64,000 nt of DNA from positions 11,453,429 through 11,517,428 of the forward strand of contig OZ024790.1 in NCBI GenBank assembly GCA_964017065.1. Reading direction: 5' to 3'. Below are positions 47,834 to 57,107 of the stretch, piece by piece. The position numbers and the translations under genes are program-made. Position 1 is the stretch's first letter. Each line of letters opens with the position of its first letter. The stretch is from Haliclona indistincta (Eukaryota > Porifera > Demospongiae > Haplosclerida > Chalinidae). The notes under the pieces are model-generated. The model did no database searches. It had not been told where the DNA came from and saw only the letters and a program-made list of their open reading frames with translations.

Positions 47834-48397
47834 ATATGGACATGAACGTGTTCCACAGTTTGACCAGCATCACGACCATCCTGTAGAATATCAAGATGCC
47901 CTGTAACTTAGCTGCATGATCGCTATGCAAACAAGCTCTGATCATTTCACATTTTACACTGCAGTAACAGATCTAGCTAGATCATAAAATTCAGCAAGAC
48001 AAAATAATTCTTTTTTTTTTACTGCTGTGGGCATATGAGATGCATTCTTATCACTCAACTTGAACTGCAATTGTCAGACTGGTAGCATTGTACACTTTCT
48101 CTATCACTGGCGCTATCCGATGAACACTGGTGAATAGATCAGATACCTCCTGTGGGGTGAGCCCACTGAAACGAGGAACAACTCGCTTGCTGCTGACAAG
48201 CACGTCTAGTTACAATGACAGCTAAAAAATTAATTTTACTAAACTGACACTCGACATCATGCATGACAATACAAACTAAGCTGAAGGATACGTCCAGGTA
48301 CTATGGGCTTTCTGTTAACGAAAGCATAACTGAGTTGAGTCTGTAGAAACACCACGGAGACGCTTATCATGTTCCTTCCAAAGTAGTAGACCGCCAT
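47834..48397 (-). pseudogene. FHIT partial duplicate (3' end lost)
   Basis: Exon 1 (ATG at 48397, [20 protein letters not shown]) and exon 2 (near 48075-48220) are intact by eye, and exon 3 keeps its first half up to the HVHVHI region. There it is fused to DPY19L exon 1, so the end of exon 3, exon 4 and the 92-base spacer are gone. Derived from the 24390-25181 locus by the same duplication as the DPY19L fragment. Confidence 0.88.
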
Positions 48398-48674
48398 GAC
48401 TGCTGCTTTACACTGAGCTCCGCCCACATTGGGGTCAGAGTTTGCGTGGGTAGCTAAGATACAGCTGTGTGCTCTCTTGTCAATGCAGAGGCAGTGGAAG
48501 CATCGCGAAGCTTACTATATGCATATGGCTCTCTACAGAATACGAGTAATAAAAGTCTGTAGGAACAGCTGCATTGACTGGAGACATGCAGATGCGAGGA
48601 TCAATTCTCGAAACCTTTACAATGTATAATAAAATAATAATAAATATACAGATACATGTAGAGCACAGAAATTA

Positions 48675-50607
48675 TTACATTGCGCTAGCTAAGAGCCAGT
48701 CAATGCCGTCTTCTAAACCAGAGAGAGTCTTCAACACAACTCGACGAACCTGAACAAAAGTGAGAGGAGAGAATCAAGATGACAGCTAACCATGACTTGG
48801 CTATGGTCTCACCTGCCAGGGGTTATGAAGGGAGCAGAGGTCAACTTTGTCAGCAACCTCGAGAGGGGAAAGTGGAATGGAGTCGTCATCCTCATCAAGT
48901 TGACAACAGAGAACAAGTAAAGCAGACTGCTGTGATCCTGACTGCAGCATAGCTCTCAACATGGCAGTGTCTTGAGCAACAGCTATGAAAAAGAACCGAG
49001 CTCAATACCAAAAAGTTGTTAAAATGAAGTTCACGTACCTTCTTTGTCTAGTTTAGCAGCATCAATGACCAAGATGAATCCATTAGCTTGCTGACACTGC
49101 TCCTGAACAGCTGCTGTTAGCTCTGCCTCGTCCTGTCCATCTTGACTATACGGAGACACCAGCTTGTTGATTCTCCCCAATGATGAGTTTGCTCGACGCT
49201 CAGCTCTACGTTCAGCTCTACAAAAAGGTGACACATTACGTTTCTATAGCAACCACTTTACTCACTTGGTAGCAGTATACAGTGTAACCAGGTTAATGGG
49301 TGTGTTTCTATGACAAATACGAACACCAGAACCAACCCCTGTAAAGAAATAAAAAATATTTATGAATGTAGAGACAAAAGCACAAGAATCTAAGATAGAG
49401 CAAAGTGAGGGTTTTAAGTTTGGCGTACCATCTTTCCCGGGAAACAACCCGGTTGGTTGATAAGGTGACTTTGGCTGCCAGAGCATAGTTTTGACAAGAG
49501 GAACCGATTCCAGTCCTGAACCAAACATGATGAGTCTAGGAGATGTCCCTTGAAGGCGACGCATCAGTTTCCGTAACTTATGAGTGACTGGTTGAGTGAA
49601 TGATTGAGTTGGCAGTGACGACCTGTTAGCATAGCAGCTAGCATATCTGGATGGAGAAAGAAGCATCAAATTCTGTACTACAAAACAGCTGGCCTTCATT
49701 TAGTGAAGCACTGAGGCAAAAGGGAGTGTGTACAATACTATAACATAACAATTCAGTTCAGAATAAGGAGAACTATCAAGAGACAACACTTACAATACTG
49801 ACAGTTAATACTAAGTGCATGCAGTAGTAAGTTACAGCCTTATAATAGAGGTTGTGCACGTTACGTCACGATCGTTCCCATTTGTCTATTTTCCGTGCAC
49901 TCTATAGCTTGCTTGGAGGGCAACTGAATCGAGCAAAATGGTAGGGTTCTCTATGACGGACTTTCGTGCACAACCTCATAGTTAAGTCTACAATTCTATG
50001 TGCCTTACATCTGTTGTTCAGTAAGGTGATCAGATGACAAGGTGTCTTCGTATAGTTTCGGGTGTGACAGGTGACTGAGGACGTGCCAGTGACAAGAGTC
50101 CTCTTGTAGCCGTCTCCTCCATACCAGATGATCCCCGGCTACTGAGTGAAGCTGCTGACAGGTCTGTCCTAGTCGACACAGCGACTTGGCATCTAGGAAG
50201 GAGGCTATGTGGAGCAGCACACCAATCGGAAGATCGTTCAGTTGTGTAGATCTCTGCTCCCCATCTGCATCACGATCTCTTCTGATCACAATCGAGGCTG
50301 TCCCGGCAGCGAGGGAGCTCCCACAGTTCTCAGCCTGCTCGTGAAGACGAAATGTCTGCTGACTCGAGCTGGAGACCGTTTTTACTGAACAATCTTGATT
50401 ATCAGCCATGATCGGATGAACAGCATTGTTGTACCAGACGGATAGCAGCTCGGCGCTGTCTTTGAGCAGTCCTCTGATGAAGACGCTGGTATCAAGAGTA
50501 ATCGAGCGGTTGCCCTCAGAAACTTCTTGCAAAGTAGACATGACCTTTTGGAATGTTTTGTAGCCGCAAAGATATTTCTTCGACTGGACTGACTGACGAA
50601 GAAACAT
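48675..50607 (-). CDS. FBXO4: F-box only protein 4, copy 2
   Basis: Same exon structure as copy 1 with all splice sites preserved by eye, ending at a TAA at 48675 (copy 1 ends with TAG). The F-box (LNDLPIGVLLHIASFLDAKS) and the GTPase-like domain differ from copy 1 at only scattered residues. Here an in-frame ATG at 50607 (MFLRQSVQSKKY...) lies 22 codons upstream of the conserved MSTLQEV (50541); the latter is the start shared with copy 1 and is likelier. Divergent from secreted gene 2. Confidence 0.88.
49845..49979. mobile_element. small inverted-repeat element in FBXO4 copy 2 intron 1
   Basis: Counterpart of 37954-38089 at the same intronic position. Its right end reads CACAACCTCAT, slightly decayed. 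Confidence 0.8.
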
Positions 50608-50694
50608 TTATATTGTGTCTGATCCATCACGTCAGCTTCTTTTTGCAACGACAGAAGAGGTCGTGTCATCAGCATCGACGTGGCAAGGTGTGGC

Positions 50695-50829
50695 ATTACG
50701 TCATTATTACATCATAACCACACCTCAAGGCGGCGCATGCATGTACGCGGTTGGAGCAATCTGATTGGTTGTGTGGTCGTTCGCGATTGAAACTGCACAC
50801 GTGCACGCGGATAAACCGTCAGTATAAAA
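50695..50829 (+). promoter_or_regulatory. promoter elements of secreted gene 2 / FBXO4-2 bidirectional spacer
   Basis: ATTACGTCAT (50695-50704), ATTGG (50764-50768) and TATAAAA (50823-50829), in the same order and similar spacing as upstream of secreted gene 1. TATA lies about 120 bases before the ATG. Confidence 0.6.
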
Positions 50830-50950
50830 ACTGTTCGCACATATTCTTGCTTCGTCTTAAACTCTGCTGCAGTGAAATTTCTTGGGACTCGTCCGGTGAA
50901 ATTATATTTCAAGTTCGGCTTGTTTCATCAATAATTAATTGTTTCGCAAC

Positions 50951-51409
50951 ATGAAGATCATCATTGCTTTCCTTGGCGCGATCGTTATTCTGACGGTTGC
51001 TTCCGCACAGTCATCAACTTGCACCGACGGAGACCTTGCCAAACTGAAGGATATCACTTCTCGAGTGGATACGTGCAAAAACGCGCACTGCATGGACAAC
51101 GAAACCAATTGTCAATGTTGTGTCCGAATTCGTGACTCAAGCTCAAGCAGCAGCAACGCAACTGCATGCTGTCGTGAGTATGCAACCGGTGTGGCTCTTT
51201 TCCAGCAGTGCAAGAGCTCTCTAAATCTTACCAGTGAAGCACAGGATGAGCCTTCCCGCAAAAGACTAGTGAATGTTAACTTTTCTATCCACTTCGACAA
51301 CTGTAGCTTCGGTTTATTTGGAAGTGGCGCAGGAGAAATGGTTCATGCTGTTTCTGCAGTAACCTTGCTCAGCAGCATTGTCGTCGCTACCATGGCTACT
51401 ATTCTGTGA
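50951..51409 (+). CDS. small secreted Cys-rich protein, copy 2
   Basis: Single-exon gene, 152 residues, start MKIIIAFLGAIVILTVASA (signal peptide). Cysteine pattern C-x17-C-x4-C-x6-C-x-CC-x15-CC-x12-C matches copy 1 apart from two residues in one loop, with the NETNCQCCVRIRDS core unchanged. The region between the domain and the C-terminal hydrophobic segment (GAGEMVHAVSAVTLLSSIVV) is different in sequence and shorter, but keeps a dibasic/basic cluster (SRKR) and one Cys. GPI-like C-terminus. Family unknown. Confidence 0.8.
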   Translation: MKIIIAFLGAIVILTVASAQSSTCTDGDLAKLKDITSRVDTCKNAHCMDNETNCQCCVRIRDSSSSSSNATACCREYATGVALFQQCKSSLNLTSEAQDEPSRKRLVNVNFSIHFDNCSFGLFGSGAGEMVHAVSAVTLLSSIVVATMATIL

Positions 51410-51971
51410 AACTATTCAGGCACGGCCTTGATTGCATGCTTAGCTAAATTGCATGCTATTGTGATTATTGTAAAATAAAATAAAAATTTTTCATTCCATA
51501 AAGTCATTGCGGGCATTGCACGATAAAATTGATCCGTTTTACATGCTACCCATGTAGGTAGTGCATACTCAGCATAAATTAACTTTGTGAATGTGTGGTC
51601 TAGTTGCTAGTCCTAAGAGTTAACTACAGAGTGACATGCTTGAAAACTAAGTTGCCAAAGCTGTGTAATAACTATTACACAGCAAATACATATTAGTATG
51701 TGATGTTTGTATCATCATGCATATTATCTTTGCTGTTGTCAGTCCAATTGCGACACTGCATCATTATCTCTGCATGCTAAGTATCAGAGAGGAAAGCTTG
51801 CAGCTGTGACAATATACTGTTTAGCTAGAATTTTGATGGACTAAAATTTTGGTGAATTTGGTGAATCATCAAGCATAAAATTCACCAAAATCTGCTTTTT
51901 CTATTACAGTAATACGTGAGCTAGGCGCTGGGCACCAAAATTAAATTCGCCAAAACACAATCTGAGTCATA
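51410..51971. other. 3' flank of secreted gene 2
   Basis: AATAAAATAAAA (51474-51485) is a likely polyadenylation region for the secreted gene. A small palindrome ATTTTGGTGAATTT / AAATTCACCAAAAT lies at about 51850-51900. No gene. Confidence 0.5.
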
Positions 51972-53909
51972 GTCTAGGCCCTGACTAAGATTTGTATGCA
52001 TTTAATTTAGGAGAGGATAACTCAACTGTTTTAGGGTAATTTGACCCCTAGGAATAAGATGTGATACGTGCCAAATTGTCTATCCACTGCGAAATACCCG
52101 AAAATGACCACGCCCTTTTTATTGGCAGTGTCAGTTACAATAATTGCACTATCTTCTTAACCATTTTAGTAACCTACTTACTAGCAACTGTTCTAAGGTA
52201 ATATGACCCTAAGGAATGTATTGGGATGTGTACCAAAACCAACATTCACTGCAAAAAATGGCTACACCTTTTCCAGAAATGCATTAACATCTGGAGTTTA
52301 ATATTTAAGATTCTGATGGTTTGAAAACAGTACGTATTACCAACAAAAAGACTATTTATTAACTTGAGGAGTCACTTAAATATAAACTTAGGAAGTATTT
52401 AGTATTACAAAAATGATGTTAACAAAAAATAATTAAGTTGTTCAGTGATAGGGTTTTTGCAGGATTCACCACCTTTACACTTGCAGTATTTGCAACACTT
52501 GATTCCAGCTATCCTGCAGCGACATATCCATTCTTGTGGGCTCATTTACCACATGTACAAGGATCAGGAAGGTCTTAATTCAGGCTTGGAGGTAACAATA
52601 CCAGGAACTATTAAATTCTCTTTGTGAAACCATACGACTCAGCGTTCATTTTTAAACCATCTTCAAGTGGGGCTTGTATCCATAGCTGTTGTTAATAATA
52701 TGCCCTTTGAATAAGCTTTCTTGCATTGGCTGATGTGCAGGGAATTTTCTCAAAGTCCATTTGGAGGAATGCTATTAAAAGCAACAAGACGCAAGTCATC
52801 AAATGTTTCCAAGTCTTTTGTTGGCTTGAGACACCTTACTAGATAATCTTCTGCCGTCTGTATCATGCTCTCTGTCAACTCTGAGTTGTTAAAGACTTAA
52901 AGTTCTGTATCAGTGTTAAATTGTTGTGGATAGCTTTCATTGCTGCATGCTTTGTAGAAATCTTGCTAGTTGTATATCACATCCAGTCAGAGCATGGAGT
53001 GCAGGGAGACATTCCAAGCTTTTCCCCAGACCTGTAGTAAGGTGTCTCAAGCCAACAAAAGACTTGGAAACATTTGATGACTTGCGTCTTGCTGCTTTTT
53101 AATAGCATTCCTCAAAATAGACTTTGAGAAAATTCCCTGCACATCAGCCAATGCAAGGAAGCTTATTCAAAGGGAATATTATCAACATCAGCTATGGATA
53201 CAAGCCCCACTTGAAGATGGTTTAGAAATGAACGCTGAGTCGTATGGTTTCACAGAGAAAATTTAATAGTTCCTGGTATTGTTACCTCCAAGCCTGAAGA
53301 CCTTCCTGATCCTTGTACATGTGGTAAAAGTGCCCACAAGAATGGATATGTCGCTGTAGGATAGCTGGAATCAATTGTTGCAAATACTGCAAGTGTAAAG
53401 GAGGTGAATCCTGCAAAAACCCTATCACTGAATAACTTAATTTTTGTGAACATCATTAAAAAAACAAACTAAATACTGCCTAAGTTTATATTTAAGTGAC
53501 ACCTCAAGTTAATAAATTGTGTCTTTTTGTTGGTAATACCCTGAACTTTTACTGTTTTCACTTGAAACCATCAGAATCTAAAAAATAATATAAAATAGAG
53601 ACGTTAATACATTTCTGAAAAAGCTGTAGCCATTTTTTTGCAGTGAATATTGGTTTTGGCACACATCCCAATACATTCCTTACCTTAGAACAGTTGCTAG
53701 AAAGTATGTTACTAAAATGGTTAAGAAGATGAAGCCATTATAGTTAATGACACTGCCGATAAAAGGGCATGGTCATTTTCGGGTATTTCGCAGCGGATAG
53801 ACAATTTGGCACGTATCACATCTTATTCCTTGGGGCCGAATTACCCTAAAACAGTTGAGTTATCCTCTCCTAAATTAAATGCATACAAATCTTAGTCAGG
53901 GCCTAGACC
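51972..53909. mobile_element. 1.9-kb imperfect foldback
   Basis: Left arm 51972-52839 and right arm 53038-53909 are reverse complements with scattered substitutions and small indels (for example TCTAGGCCCTGACTAAGATT at the left and AATCTTAGTCAGGGCCTAGA at the right end). The spacer is about 198 bases (52840-53037). The arms carry a decayed coding relic described separately. Divergence between arms argues against a sequencing artefact. Confidence 0.92.
53150..53435 (+). pseudogene. C-terminal relic of a transposon-associated CXC-type protein
   Basis: In the right arm the plus strand reads YQHQLWIQAPLEDGLEMN, then after stops and frameshifts CRCRIAGINCCKYCKCKGG and ESCKNP to a TAA. The YQ..IW....E.....P. 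stretch followed by a C-x-C...C...C-x-C...C-x-N cluster is the usual end of a family of repeat-associated proteins in invertebrate genomes (recalled, not searched). The left arm holds the mirrored copy. Confidence 0.55.
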
Positions 53910-54120
53910 AAAGGCGATACATAAACTGGTGGAATTGGTCATTCTAGTTCATAGCTGTAGTGTGTAACAATTTCGGTTAACATGCATTATGCATATGATC
54001 ATAAATCATAATTATAAAGACGTGTGTGATGGTGGCTCATTGGAAGTGGGCATTTTGCATTATACCTCATCATTATTCATAGATAGAAACCCCGCCTCTC
54101 CACCACGTGTATTCATCTTG

Positions 54121-56717
54121 ATGTCTTTCGCTCTCAGGTTTCTAGGTCGTTTAGGCGAGACAGTGGACAAATGCAGAGCGCGTATCACCGCCACTTCCAT
54201 GTTTCTTCTGAATCGTGACGTCGAACTGCCACAAGATACAGCAGCAAGTCACAAAGTAAACAAGCTAGGAGATTAGTTTGTAGATCACCTTTGATCGCTC
54301 CCTCTAGTGGTTGCTTGAGGCCGGCTTCATCAAGCAGTCGTGTTCAGGCGTCTACTACATGCTCCCGTTGGCGCACAGAACGCTGGAGAATATCATCTAC
54401 CTTGTAGAACAGGACATGACCAGAGTGGGCGGGGCTAGAATGGTTGCACCTATTTTGACGCCGTCTGCACTTTGGAAAAAATCAGGTGAAAATGATTTCA
54501 CTACTGTACTTTTTTACTGTGGTGTAATGGCTAATGCCCAATACCTAGGACGTTGGGATGACATTGGTCCGGAGCTTTTTCGGCTCAAAGATGAAGACGG
54601 CAGTAAATACTGTATTGCTCCAGTAAGTACCATCTTTCCTGAGCTGCTACTCATAATTTTGAATTGATTAGACACACGAGGAGGCGTTCACAACACTTGT
54701 GAAAGAAGAGGTCTTGAAGAAACTTCAGCTACCACTGAAGCTGTATCAGGTAAAAAAAAACAATTTTCCTCTGATGCACAGGTGATCTTATCTGTGGTTT
54801 TGTGTTTATGTTCAGATTGAGACAAAGTTTCGTAACGAGACACGTCCGAGACAAGGTCTACTTAGAACAAAAGAGTTCCTCATGAAAGGCAAACACACAA
54901 TGCTATAACTAGCACATGAAAGGGATGATTTATACTTTCACTCCAGCGAGCATAAATTTCTGCAACTCTTTATAACTTCTCTTTTCACAGATATGTACAG
55001 CTTTGATTTAACCGAGGAAGATGCTAGAACTGCCTACAACAAAGTCTGCTCTGCTTATGATAGGCTTTTCGATCGACTCAGTCTACCTATCCGGAAAGGT
55101 AAGGTATCACATTTTTGGTGTGTGGGTTCAAATTTTTTTGTTTTGCTCTTTTAGTTGAAGCTGACACTGGTACAATTGGAGGATCCTTGTCACATGAATA
55201 TCATGTGATCTCTCAAATCGGTGAAGATACCATTTATACGTGTGAAAGGTAGCAGCGTACTTGGTCTCGAGTTTGAACTATCTCTGTGTTTTGTAGATGT
55301 GGATGTGCCTCAAATTCAGAGCTAGTCAGCAAGGAAGCGTTGACTCTTCCTCAATGCCCTCACACCAGCGAAACATGTCCGCTGAATAAAGAACAAGCGA
55401 TCGAGGTCAGTGAATCTATGTAAACCATTACCTGAGAGTTTCTTGTATTTCAGATAGCTCACGCTTTTCTGTTGGGTACCAAGTATTCTAGCATATTCGA
55501 CGCTAGTATTCTGAATGTATGCGGGTAAGCAAATAATTATATTCGATATTGGTGCATGCCTCTTAACATTATTTTGTTCAGTCCGCTTCAGATGGGTTGC
55601 TATGGTATCGGGATCACGAGGCTACTCCAGACTCTAGTAGAACACTCACTCACAAAGCACAATGGCCGCATGATATGGCCCAGAGGGCTAGCCCCTTTCT
55701 CTGTTTGTGTTGCACCTCTTTGCCACAAAGAGGTAAGACATCTCTCCAACATGCATGTATGCAGATAGATACATTGTAATTTTTTGTGTCTTTGAGTTAG
55801 TTAGCAGAGTTACTCATGTAAACTATCCTTAAAATGCATTTGCACTTTACAGAAGGGTCCGATTTAGTGTACGAGATTTTACCAATTTCAAAGAGATTTC
55901 ACTGATATAATTAAGCGTGGGTGTTAGTATACAGGAAAATGCTTAGTATACGGAAAAAAATATGGTGATTACAGCCATGGTTTCATGACTTCAACTAATT
56001 TTACCAGTCAGCGTACGAGATTTCACTTGTGTCGGGGCCCCTCGTACTATACAGGGTTAAAATAGTGTCTTTGGGCTGAATAGATAATTATTTTTGCATT
56101 CTGATACTGTCTATATCCAGGGCATTCAACTATCTCTCATTCCAGGATTCAGAGTTAATGAAGAATGGTCACGAACTATACGATAAGCTACAGAGCCAGT
56201 TACCAGATGATGTGATACTAGAGGACAGACTACATTTGTCGATTGGTAAACGATTGCGACACATTGAGCTCCTGGGATATCCCATTACGATAGTGTTGGG
56301 AAAAAAGGTACACACACATGAAAGTTTTTACCTGTTAGCATAAATAATTATGTACAAATAAACTGCACAGCTTCTTTGTGCGGGCTTGAAAATTAATGTC
56401 TAAACCAACTGGTCTAAACCAATGAATTATGAATCACGATTTTTTTATTTCACAAGTTCACAAACAGAGCAATAACTTTGCCTCAAGTACAAAGCTTGTT
56501 GAATCAGAAATAATCATGTCAAAATTATTTTGTATAAGTAAAATTTGACTGCTCCCCTGCTGTGATAGTGTGTTGTGTGTCTCTATTGTAGACTGGTACA
56601 AGTCATGTTGAATTGCGCTACCAGGAAGGATCAGAGATAGTTGTGGAGACTGTCTTAGAATCTGAAGCAGTAGAGAGAACTATGTCTAAACTGGTTGCAT
56701 TGTCTTCCTTGTCATGA
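54121..56717 (+). CDS. PARS2: mitochondrial prolyl-tRNA synthetase
   Basis: Twelve exons: 54121-54255, 54308-54485, 54549-54622, 54672-54749, 54816-54888, 54991-55098, 55155-55248, 55297-55405, 55454-55524, 55582-55732, 56146-56307, 56592-56717; 452 residues (human PARS2 is 475). The class II core is visible: motif 1 region ([20 protein letters not shown]), THEEAF, motif 2 ([14 protein letters not shown]), KDMYSFD, the [14 protein letters not shown] stretch, a Cys pair region (CERCGCASN), GTKYSSIF, motif 3 ([12 protein letters not shown]) and the C-terminal anticodon-binding domain ([20 protein letters not shown]). It charges mitochondrial tRNA-Pro; the basic N-terminus ([12 protein letters not shown]) fits a targeting peptide. 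Intron 5 uses a GC donor. Short introns are typical of this window. Confidence 0.95.
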
Positions 56718-57107
56718 CATTTTTCGTATCTTGCGCAGCAAACATTACTGGACCTCCATTATCTCTCATCCACTTTACTCAACATGGACACTGACAACGT
56801 ACAATGATAATAGTGTGTTGTGTATAGTTATATTGTAGTAACTGTGACATTGACAAATCAACATGATTTAAGTAAAAGAATCATTCTGACAAATAGACTA
56901 AGACAGTTTTTCTAACTAAGCAAGTACTTTGTCTAAGCTACAGATTGTCCTAATGACAACTTCTATCTGAATTAATAAAGGTTTGCTAATCTCTCATCTC
57001 AGTTTCTTTCGGCAGCAGTTGTAGGACAATATCTTTCACATCTCCAAGCGTTTTGCTAAAAATTAATTTTAAAAACATAGTTTCAGCTTTGATCTATTAC
57101 ACATGGC
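56718..57107. other. convergent spacer PARS2 / TRP-type channel
   Basis: Holds both 3' UTRs. AATTAATAAAGG at about 56973-56984 is a plausible polyadenylation signal for PARS2. Nothing else seen. Confidence 0.5.

Noticed and set aside
36769..51409. Duplicated FBXO4 pair as two haplotypes wrongly placed in tandem
   Set aside because: The secreted genes differ far more than alleles usually do and flanks beyond the block differ, so paralogy is favoured; the scaffold gap at 41410-41609 leaves some doubt.
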